From Candidatus Poribacteria bacterium (lineage in GTDB: Bacteria > Poribacteria > WGA-4E > WGA-3G), in assembly GCA_022821725.1 (NCBI GenBank), contig JAJEDB010000098.1:1-38704 (forward strand): DNA of 38,704 nucleotides. Direction: 5' to 3'. The notes beneath the pieces are model-generated. The model made no database searches and had not been told where the DNA came from. It saw only the letters and a program-made list of their open reading frames with translations. The translations under genes were made by a program, and so were the position numbers. This document shows, piece by piece, positions 33,001 to 38,704 of the stretch. The first letter of the stretch is position 1. Every line of letters starts with the position of its first letter.

Positions 33001-33561
33001 CAACAACGCGCAGATGATTTGCAGGCACGACTTGAGAAACGGACAGAAGAGCTGGAATTGGAGTTGCGGATTTCACCGATGCCACCCGTCGTTATCGGGG
33101 GTGCGCTCATCGTGCCGCAGCGTTTACTGGATGCTGCACCCGATCCTGAACATCCCGCTCCCATTGAAACCTCACAATCCGATAGAGAACGGATTGATAG
33201 ACTCGCAGTCGCTGCTGTGATGGAGGCAGAACACAAACTCGGGCGAGAACCAAAAGAGATGCCCCATGAAAACCCGGGCTACGACATTGAGTCCAAGGAT
33301 CCGAACACCAATCAGTTATTGTTCATTGAGGTGAAAGGGAAAACAGCTGGATCAACAACTGTCACAATCTCTAAAACTCAGATTTTCACAGCCTTTAACA
33401 AGCCCGACAATTTCATTCTCGCTATTGTCGAAATAGATGGCGAAACCGCAAAAGAACCTCACTACATTCGGAAACCCTTCAAGAAAGAACCCGACTTCAA
33501 CGCGACAAGCGTCAATTATAACCTCAATAAACTGCTTGCCCGCGCAAAACCACCGGGGTAA
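30028..33561 (+). CDS. SNF2-type helicase with C-terminal DUF3883-like domain (DrmD-like)
   Basis: 1177-residue SF2 ATPase. Walker A is DDPGAGKT (129-136), followed by the DEAH-type box VCDEAHKM, motif III LLTATPHNGKEAEFQ, and C-terminal RecA motifs DAAGEGINLQ and QRFGRIHRIGQ. A charged coiled-coil insertion (about 380-470) separates the lobes. The C-terminus (about 1065-1165: NPGYDIESKD, LLFIEVKGK) is a DUF3883-type domain whose D...ExK pattern resembles PD-(D/E)XK nuclease folds. The same architecture is known from DrmD of the DISARM anti-phage system and from stand-alone defence-associated helicases. The other DISARM genes are absent here. The start is TTG with CAAGG 8 bases upstream. It likely acts on DNA in the cytoplasm; a defence role is inferred. 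Confidence 0.85.
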   Translation: MARLEELQPGTIVKGILPNQQVTVVATTWLGTAGIELTYKAADGQLGSELLYRESESTFEIVTESLPWGFDGDGENFRLVSEAHRIRLAHLFDPRLAVHISHVEPLPHQITAVYEEMLPRQPLRYLLADDPGAGKTIMTGLYLKELLVRGDLKRCLIVCPGSLVEQWQAELRQRFYLSFEVFTREKFNTARTGNLFQEENLLICRLDQLSRSEDIQAKLKGTHWDIIVCDEAHKMSAPVYGSRPRPTKRYSLGELLGKLTRHFLLLTATPHNGKEAEFQRFMALLDPDRFEEQFRDGVPTVDTTDLMRRMVKENLLKFDGTRLFPERFANTINYELSESEMNLYDEVTEYVREEMNRAARLDGQRSNSIGFALTILQRRLASSPEAIYRSIQRRRERLEERLQEEKQRKPDAQATLDIQVDDRLPTNAAQADEFYDESPAEEVETLEEEVVARASAALTIAELEAEIQTLHRLETLAQKVRYSGTDRKWEELSNLLQGESNADAANELFDPQKRPPKLIIFTEHQDTLHYLTERIQTLLGRAEALVTIHGSMRREDRQKAQEQFTQDREVQILLATDAAGEGINLQRAHLMVNYDLPWNPNRVEQRFGRIHRIGQTERCHLWNLVATETREGAVFDALLDKLDQQRKALGGAVFDVLGKCFSNASLRDLLIKAIREGDKPEVKARLTEVIDTALDLNHLRSLIDQHVLIHGTIDTTQLGNIRDEMERAEARRLQPHFIASFFREAFTQLGGTLRERESKRYEIRNVPAIIRNRDVDISRGKTILQRYERITFEKSKVQVKGKPLAEFVCPGHPLLDATLDLILERHRNLLKQGTILVDPHQQSDEIRVLFYLEHAIQDGRVRNDGNRWIVSQQMQFVEINSNGEVSTPGYAPYLDYRPLREDEHSRTAAVLEAQWLRDGLESKIIAYAVEHLIPEHLNEIKIHKEQLVKKTMDAVKTRLTKEINHWDNRAYELKLQEAAGKQMADLNAAQAQQRADDLQARLEKRTEELELELRISPMPPVVIGGALIVPQRLLDAAPDPEHPAPIETSQSDRERIDRLAVAAVMEAEHKLGREPKEMPHENPGYDIESKDPNTNQLLFIEVKGKTAGSTTVTISKTQIFTAFNKPDNFILAIVEIDGETAKEPHYIRKPFKKEPDFNATSVNYNLNKLLARAKPPG

Positions 33562-33574
33562 AATCAGGTTCCTT

Positions 33575-33928
33575 TCAGGCGAGCGCGAGTCGCTGTTTTG
33601 CTAAATCTTCGTACACAATCTTGGCAATTTCGGGTCCAATTTCCTGAAGCTTTTCTTCTAATCCTGCCTCTTGGATAGGGACAGTGGCAATGAATGCCCC
33701 TTTGTGTAAGTCAAAAGGAAAGCCATCCTCTTGTTCAACACCGTCGAGGGCGTACCGAACCCGTCCCATGAAAAGCGGTCCATACCCATCTTGATATTGC
33801 AATTCTACACGAAGGAGTTCAATAGAGTCCGTAAAGGGCACCCGTCCTGCTAACTCAAGCGGTTTAATCGTGAAATTGATCTTATTAACGGTATCAACGA
33901 TATGTTTCATGAGAGTTTTCCTTTTCAT
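33575..33928 (-). CDS. Small partner protein of the ART-like gene (candidate antitoxin)
   Basis: 117 residues from the ATG at 33928, or 111 from Met7 at 33910, where AAAGGA lies at a good distance. The ATG at 33928 overlaps the upstream gene's stop as ATGA, indicating coupled translation. The protein is a soluble alpha/beta type with regular strands (SIELLRVELQYQDGYG, FMGRVRYALDG, GAFIATVPIQ) and a C-terminal helix. The ordered strands faintly recall SecB-like folds. I do not recognise a family. Position, size and overlap suggest an antitoxin or chaperone for the upstream product. Confidence 0.55.
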   Translation of the reverse strand: MKRKTLMKHIVDTVNKINFTIKPLELAGRVPFTDSIELLRVELQYQDGYGPLFMGRVRYALDGVEQEDGFPFDLHKGAFIATVPIQEAGLEEKLQEIGPEIAKIVYEDLAKQRLALA

Positions 33929-34524
33929 TCTAAAAGTGGCAACTCTGGATAAACATCAAAACTATTCTTTACACAAGTCGCTGGAATGATCCCGTGCACA
34001 AGAATTTCGGAATCTCGCAATGCACGCACAAGTGTCTCTAATTCCATTGTTAGGTTCGGCGGGCGCGGAGTGCCTTCACTTGTAGGTGGCTGCATTGCCC
34101 GTTGTGTGAGAAGATGCCCCATATTTCCGGGATCAGCGATGCCCATCAAGAAGCCAGGCAGTCCATCGTGTTGGTAGGGCGGTCCTGGGTCTATGGGAAG
34201 CGTTAACCGCTGCGCGACCTCCTTAACTGGGTCAAGCAGCTTTAATCCACGGGGCAGGGGTTCCTGAATCTCAATTTCATGGACATAAGCAGGCTCACTT
34301 GATGTAGGGGCCCGTGTACTACTTGACATTGCATAGTGCCAAGCCACTCCGTACGAACACGTGAGAGAAATAAACGGACTGTTAACGGTGCTTCTTGCAA
34401 TATGATCCATCAATCGAGTTGTTGTAGGTTCCATCTCGGGGCTCCTGGCAATGAAACCTCGCTCTACGGGATTGTTGAGATGCCAATAAGTACTGATGCC
34501 CGCCCCGCGATAAAATATCGCCAT
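33925..34524 (-). CDS. Putative ADP-ribosyltransferase-fold protein (candidate toxin)
   Basis: 199 residues. Several features match the minimal ART layout: an N-terminal FYRGAG (Arg6) at strand 1, a central STVNSPFISLTCSYGVAWHYA that resembles the S-T-S and following helix, a YVHEIEI strand, and a late SEILVHGIIPATCV, which fits the catalytic-Glu strand (EXLVxGxIP). A Pro/Gly-rich loop (DPGPPYQHDGLPGF) lies between. There is no signal peptide, so it probably acts inside its own cell or as a defence effector. AGAGGA precedes the ATG. It is followed by an overlapping small gene, the classical arrangement of a toxin-antitoxin pair. The fold assignment is by eye and tentative. Confidence 0.45.
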   Translation of the reverse strand: MAIFYRGAGISTYWHLNNPVERGFIARSPEMEPTTTRLMDHIARSTVNSPFISLTCSYGVAWHYAMSSSTRAPTSSEPAYVHEIEIQEPLPRGLKLLDPVKEVAQRLTLPIDPGPPYQHDGLPGFLMGIADPGNMGHLLTQRAMQPPTSEGTPRPPNLTMELETLVRALRDSEILVHGIIPATCVKNSFDVYPELPLLE

Positions 34525-34675
34525 AAATCCTCTTTTTTATTGTTCTGTCTTTTTTAAGGTCAGAATCTCACGCTTTTTCGCCTCGTTTACCACTGAGTAT
34601 GCTTCTATGTCAAGACACTTAAGGCACTTATCAGAGGCATTCAATTATCCACTCATTCCGATTGGCATGTATTAT

Positions 34676-34704
34676 ATTATCGCGTATTTTTTGAATTAAG
34701 TCAA
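34676..34704 (-). promoter_or_regulatory. Promoter for the ART-like gene pair
   Basis: On the minus strand TTGACT (34704-34699) and GATAAT (34681-34676) with a 17-base spacer, leaving a leader of about 145 nt before the ATG at 34524. It diverges from the promoter at 34739-34767. Confidence 0.45.
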
Positions 34705-34738
34705 AACTGTTTTCGCGCAAAGAACCTCGCAAAACCGA

Positions 34739-34767
34739 TTGAAATCAACCGCAATAGGTGATATACT
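34739..34767 (+). promoter_or_regulatory. Promoter of the MNT-HEPN/TPR operon
   Basis: TTGAAA (34739-34744) and TATACT (34762-34767) are 17 bases apart. Transcription would start near 34774, downstream of the first possible GTG (34758), which decides in favour of the ATG at 34803 as start of the next gene. Confidence 0.5.
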
Positions 34768-34802
34768 ATAAGGTGATAGTCAAAAAGAAACTGGATGAAA
34801 AA

Positions 34803-35585
34803 ATGAATAACGATTTTATCTCAATTATGACAGAGCGCATCGTGCGGGACTTCGATCCCTTGCAGATTATCCTCTTCGGTTCACAAGCACGCGGTGACGC
34901 TGATCGGGATAGCGATATCGATCTGCTCGTGGTTTTTGCGGAACTCACGGATAAGCGGAAAACCGCCATTGATATTGATCGCGCACTGGCGGATTTACCT
35001 GTCGCCAAAGACATCATCGTATCCACTCCCGAAGAGTTAGAACGCGGACGCACACGGATCGGCTCCGTGCTGCGGTATGCTCAACAAGAAGGTAAAGTCC
35101 TTTGGAAAAATCGGAATGCAGATGCACGCCGCAATATACTCACCAAAAAGGTAAAATCGACTATGCAAACGACGGATCGACTCGCAGACACCGCTCGCTG
35201 GCTCCGCTATGCGGAAGAAGACTTGATAACCGCTGAAACCTATTTAAACGATCCGCGCGTTCCACCTCGCCAAGCCTGTTGGCACGCACAACAAGCCGCT
35301 GAGAAGGCACTTAAAGCAGTCCTCATCTTCTTACAGATCGATTTTCAGAGAACGCATGACTTGAATGTTCTACGGGACTTGCTGCCTGAGAGTTCGCCCC
35401 TCAAAACCGCGCTACCAAACTTGGGAGACCTCAACAGATGGGCAGTCGGAGCTCGCTACCCAGACGAGGTACAAGAACCCACACAGGCGAATGCGTCCGA
35501 GGCTGTCGAAAAAGCACGCGCTGTCTGGACAGATGCATCTACTGAACTCACACAACACGGTTTCCTTGTGGAGAAAACATTATGA
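34803..35585 (+). CDS. MNT nucleotidyltransferase fused to HEPN domain
   Basis: 260 residues. The N-terminal half is a minimal nucleotidyltransferase: LFGSQARGDADRDSDIDLLV (about 24-43) has the GSxARG and DxD residues that bind Mg-NTP. The C-terminal half (about 125-250) is a HEPN helical bundle (WLRYAEEDLITAETYL, CWHAQQAAEKALKAVL, RTHDLNVLRDLL). These are normally two proteins: HEPN is an RNase toxin and MNT its antitoxin that adds nucleotides to HEPN. Here they are one chain, so toxin and antidote are locked together. It ends in an ATGA overlap with the 999-residue TPR gene, which should therefore be its functional partner. GTG at 34758 is an alternative start. Confidence 0.85.
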   Translation: MNNDFISIMTERIVRDFDPLQIILFGSQARGDADRDSDIDLLVVFAELTDKRKTAIDIDRALADLPVAKDIIVSTPEELERGRTRIGSVLRYAQQEGKVLWKNRNADARRNILTKKVKSTMQTTDRLADTARWLRYAEEDLITAETYLNDPRVPPRQACWHAQQAAEKALKAVLIFLQIDFQRTHDLNVLRDLLPESSPLKTALPNLGDLNRWAVGARYPDEVQEPTQANASEAVEKARAVWTDASTELTQHGFLVEKTL

Positions 35586-38581
35586 CAGGATTCGACGTTT
35601 TCAAAACTATTGGCACCATCGCCACAGTCGTTCGTACAATTAACGCTTTAAAAGATTCAAACAACAGCACAGCAGAGGATCTTTTTAAGGAGTCGTGTAT
35701 CGAGGCAGTTAAGCAAAGTGCCTCTAATTTTGCTGATATTACCAATCCTGCAGAAGTTGACGTGGACAGTGACACGCTTGCCACATTACTCAAGGATATT
35801 GATACATCTATACTAACGTCGCTGGAAGAAAACTCAGCAATCACCAAAATCGCAGCAATTTTTCAAAAATGTATCATTCTCCCCAGACACCAATTGACAG
35901 AAGCAGACCTTAAGCAGAGACTCCAACCGGTCATCAAGAAGACCTTTGCTATTTTCCTTCAGATGCTTCCACGTAATCAGCAAGCAACCAATGAAACCAT
36001 GCTTGAATATAATCGGATACAATTGGCGAACCAAGAGAATTTAATCAAGGACACTCAAGTCCCCCAAACTGACCCCAACGAGATTAAGGAGATAACTCAA
36101 AGAAACCTCGATGTGAACCTTGACATAAAAGCACAATTGGCTGACTTTCCAAGTAGACAGTTTGACTTAAGTATCTCTGAGGCAGTGAAAGTAGCAGTAG
36201 CAGCAGAACACAAAGCAGAAATTGATAATGCCCAAGATTTGCTCAATAAACATCAACCTCACTCTGCTCTAAACCAGTTAGAAAAGTTGAAGGACCGCAT
36301 CTGGGAAGGTGCCTCAGCAATTACTAAGTTTCGCATTCTGACAGGTATGGGGACAACTCAACTCGCTCTTAAGAAAGAGCAGGAAGGGGCGAAGTTGATA
36401 CTTAAAGCGTTTCAATATAATCCTGAAGATGAAACTGCCCTTTCCAATCGCGCTTTAGCGCATTTCTTATTAAGAGAAACGGAGATGGCAGAGGAGTATG
36501 CAAAAAAGACATTGAAAAAGAACCCAACAAATATCAATGCCTACCGAACCCTAATTGAAATTTCTACGGATGAAGAAACACTTGAAGAGGTGATTGCTAA
36601 AGTGCCTGAATATTTGCGGAACTCTCCACAAATTGCTTACGCAATCAGTAACATCGCCAAGCAACGTGGAAATCTTAAAGAAGCGAGGAAATGGCGAGAA
36701 ATCATGGTAGAGCATGATCAAGAAGACCTTCCTGATTACAAAGCCGCTTTGGCCTCTATTTTAATTGAACAAATATCGCAAAATCGGGTAGCTGCACTTA
36801 CCAACCAACTTGATGACCCGCAACAAGAACAATTAAGAAGAGCGATTGAACTTCTCACAGAAGCATGGAATTGTGTTGCTCATACTGAATCACGTAATGT
36901 TTGTTCAGATTGGATTATTAACAGAAGCACAGCATACGCTCTTCTTGACGAATCGAAGAAGGCAATGAAAGACCTTGACACTTTCTTAGAAATTGATTCG
37001 TCTCGTTCCGACCTACTAAGAGATCGGGCGATATTAGCCTACAAAGAGTCAGAATTTGAAAGTGCTCTTGAATTTTGGGAAAAGATCTTGTCCAATCCAG
37101 AAATCCCCAATGCTCCAATTTTATATGCTGTTACCTTATTCACTGAGAAACGCTTTAGTGAAGCCATCAGTACCCTCAAAAATTTTTTGATGACAAATCC
37201 ATCTCCTGAATTACAAGAAGAAGCAAATCGTTGGCTTGTTCGTATTTATATTGATGAAGAACGTTTTGAGGAAGCGGAACAAATTTCTACAACTATGCGA
37301 GAATCCTCACCAGAAAACATATTGGATCTTATTGAGGCAGCTCGGATTTCCAAGGCAACTGGAAAACACGACGAAGCACTCTCTTATCTCAAGGAAGCAT
37401 ACAATTATGCTCAAAATAGTGAAGAATTCTTAGAAATTGCGGAGTTGGCGGATCAACTTTACATTCATAAACTATTTAAAGAAGCCTCGGTGCTTTATGA
37501 AAAAATCGCAGACCCAAACTCGAACTCTGAATTGACGCAGTGGTTGCTTAAAAGTTATTATAATGCTGGTGAAATCGGGAAAGCACTTGAACTTTGCCGT
37601 AACTTGCGCGAGAAATGCGAAAGCCCGCTTGAAAACATATCCAAGATAGAATATGAAATCTACGAAGAAATAGGAGATTTGAATAAAGCTTTAGCGATAT
37701 GTAAGGCGTATCTAAGTGCCTTTCCAGATGATACCGCCATGCAAATGCATCTTGCTTACGTCCATTACCGATTAAACAACTTTGAGGAGTTTGATCATTT
37801 GCTAGACAGGTCATTTGACCTGAAAAGTCTATCTCTACAATCCTGTTTTAACCTTGCTTACTTATATCAGATTGGATCTAAGCCCGAAAAAGCCTTGGAA
37901 ATTATGTACGAGGCGCGAAGAACATATTGCAGTGATGAGGATGCTCATCTGAAATACTTCGGTTTATTCCTTCATGTCGAAAAACAAATTGGTGAATTGC
38001 TACACCCAATTCAAGTTCAATCTGGAACAGCAGTACATCTTGATAGCTCTGGTGAAACCAGATGGTATATCATTGAAAAACGTGATGATGCCAACCGGAT
38101 GCGTAACGAACTTGATGCCAAGGAGTCTCTAGCTGAAAAATTACTTGGTAAAAGTATAAATGATGAAATAGTTCTCCGCGAAACCCCACTTGGTCCGGAT
38201 ACTGGAAAAATTACTGACATTCAAAGCAAATATACCTATGCGTTTCAAGAAATTTGTCGAGAATTTTCTGACAGGTTTCCAGAGGCTCAAGACTTATGGT
38301 CAATAAAACTGGACGATTCCGACGAGATCGATGATTCAGAGAAATTTCAGCCCGTGTTAAACTTGATCGACAAGCAATCCGAGGACTTGCGCCAGACTGC
38401 AGAAATTTACAAAGAGACCCCGATGCCTATTGGTGCTTTTGCCAAATTGATAGGACGGAATGTCTTAGACACATGGGGTTTTCTCATGAGCGAGCCGGAT
38501 CTCGGTATCAGGTGTTGTATAGGAAATCCTGCAGAGAGGAATCAAGCCCGTGCTTTATTTGAAAACGGAATAAGTCGTTGA
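35582..38581 (+). CDS. Large TPR-repeat protein with GreA/GreB C-terminal-like domain
   Basis: 999 residues. The N-terminal 200 residues form a helical domain without a clear family. About a dozen or more TPR-like helical hairpins occupy about 220-790. Then comes a small beta domain (about 808-885) resembling the C-terminal FKBP-like domain of GreA/GreB: GTAVHLDSSGETRWYIIEK, then SLAEKLLGKSINDEIVL and GKITDIQ. A final helical segment ends at a TGA formed by a 60-bp tandem repeat. TPR plus GreA-C-like modules are usually followed by a nuclease such as PIN; none is visible here, so the protein may be truncated or use the HEPN of its neighbour. Translationally coupled (ATGA) to the MNT-HEPN gene. 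Probably a cytoplasmic scaffold or sensor. Confidence 0.75.
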   Translation: MTGFDVFKTIGTIATVVRTINALKDSNNSTAEDLFKESCIEAVKQSASNFADITNPAEVDVDSDTLATLLKDIDTSILTSLEENSAITKIAAIFQKCIILPRHQLTEADLKQRLQPVIKKTFAIFLQMLPRNQQATNETMLEYNRIQLANQENLIKDTQVPQTDPNEIKEITQRNLDVNLDIKAQLADFPSRQFDLSISEAVKVAVAAEHKAEIDNAQDLLNKHQPHSALNQLEKLKDRIWEGASAITKFRILTGMGTTQLALKKEQEGAKLILKAFQYNPEDETALSNRALAHFLLRETEMAEEYAKKTLKKNPTNINAYRTLIEISTDEETLEEVIAKVPEYLRNSPQIAYAISNIAKQRGNLKEARKWREIMVEHDQEDLPDYKAALASILIEQISQNRVAALTNQLDDPQQEQLRRAIELLTEAWNCVAHTESRNVCSDWIINRSTAYALLDESKKAMKDLDTFLEIDSSRSDLLRDRAILAYKESEFESALEFWEKILSNPEIPNAPILYAVTLFTEKRFSEAISTLKNFLMTNPSPELQEEANRWLVRIYIDEERFEEAEQISTTMRESSPENILDLIEAARISKATGKHDEALSYLKEAYNYAQNSEEFLEIAELADQLYIHKLFKEASVLYEKIADPNSNSELTQWLLKSYYNAGEIGKALELCRNLREKCESPLENISKIEYEIYEEIGDLNKALAICKAYLSAFPDDTAMQMHLAYVHYRLNNFEEFDHLLDRSFDLKSLSLQSCFNLAYLYQIGSKPEKALEIMYEARRTYCSDEDAHLKYFGLFLHVEKQIGELLHPIQVQSGTAVHLDSSGETRWYIIEKRDDANRMRNELDAKESLAEKLLGKSINDEIVLRETPLGPDTGKITDIQSKYTYAFQEICREFSDRFPEAQDLWSIKLDDSDEIDDSEKFQPVLNLIDKQSEDLRQTAEIYKETPMPIGAFAKLIGRNVLDTWGFLMSEPDLGIRCCIGNPAERNQARALFENGISR

Positions 38582-38684
38582 ATACTTGACCCGTGTAGAA
38601 TCAAGAATTTATAGTTGTTAATTTACGGAATAAGTCGTTGAATACTTGACCCTTGTGCAATCAAGAATTCATATTTGTTAAGTT
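38565..38684 (+). repeat. Two tandem 60-bp repeats at the 3' end of the TPR gene
   Basis: Units 38565-38624 and 38625-38684 start with the identical ACGGAATAAGTCGTTGAATA and differ at a handful of positions later. The first unit begins inside the TPR gene and supplies its stop codon. Unit 1 also contains a promoter-like TTGACC and TATAGT 18 bases apart. After unit 2 the sequence leaves the repeat and the window ends. Confidence 0.85.
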
Positions 38685-38704
38685 TCCCTTGACGTATGGG
38701 TTGA

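Noticed and set aside
34758..34802. GTG start for the MNT-HEPN gene
   Set aside because: It lies within the promoter, upstream of the likely transcription start, and adds a basic stretch not seen in MNT proteins.
38565..38684. Start of a CRISPR array
   Set aside because: The whole 60-bp unit is repeated, including the part that should be a unique spacer; this is a plain tandem repeat.

Overview
The window reads as a chromosome fragment from an uncultivated Gram-negative bacterium. It carries a TonB-dependent outer-membrane receptor, lipoproteins, heptose genes for lipopolysaccharide, and AccD, TopA and FtsE/FtsX-type genes. Secreted LamG proteins, a type I phosphodiesterase-family protein, a DUF3883-type helicase and many palindromic intergenic repeats together suggest Candidatus Poribacteria or a close relative. 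That placement is inference from gene style, not from a marker gene. Base composition looks moderate and fairly even by eye. I found no rRNA, complete tRNA, CRISPR array or transposase.

Layout. (1) 1-5600: a minus-strand metal-handling cluster with a near-consensus sigma70 promoter at 5598-5570. In transcription order it encodes a His/Cys-rich membrane protein, a His/Asp/Glu-rich lipoprotein, a TonB-dependent receptor, a MerC-like membrane protein and a ZnuA/TroA-like binding lipoprotein. A second promoter with almost the same 44-bp sequence lies at 200-172. (2) 5725-10258: moeA, an amidohydrolase, a two-domain rhodanese whose frame is interrupted by TGA exactly where the catalytic cysteine belongs, and a MATE transporter. 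(3) 10369-14238: two paralogous LamG proteins, each with a consensus promoter, flanking a two-part AAA+ ATPase whose Walker A lacks its Thr/Ser. (4) 14293-21334: accD, topA, an FtsE-like ATPase with degenerate catalytic residues, an FtsX-like protein, and a PolX-like protein that has lost its polymerase Asp pair but kept its PHP site. (5) 21347-29852, minus strand: a phosphodiesterase, a small coiled-coil protein, a secreted repeat protein that appears to start at ATT, a coiled-coil NYN protein, a UDP-sugar dehydrogenase, gmhB and a heptose kinase. (6) 29909-38704: an accessory, probably defence-related region with a large SNF2-type helicase ending in a DUF3883-like domain, an overlapping gene pair resembling an ADP-ribosyltransferase toxin and its partner, and a two-gene unit of an MNT-HEPN fusion and a 999-residue TPR/GreA-C-like protein ending in a 60-bp tandem repeat.

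How the parts work together. Region 1 looks like a high-affinity metal (probably zinc) acquisition system spanning the outer membrane, periplasm and inner membrane. The gmhB/heptose kinase/UDP-sugar dehydrogenase genes supply surface polysaccharide precursors. Region 6 is the best candidate for an undescribed conflict system. The strongest single observation is the rhodanese with UGA at its catalytic position, a candidate selenoprotein. Several dispersed elements also stand out: hairpin repeats of the GGGCGAGGTT type, an 18-bp CCGCAAGG motif often just before start codons, and a hairpin leader with compensatory changes between two copies.
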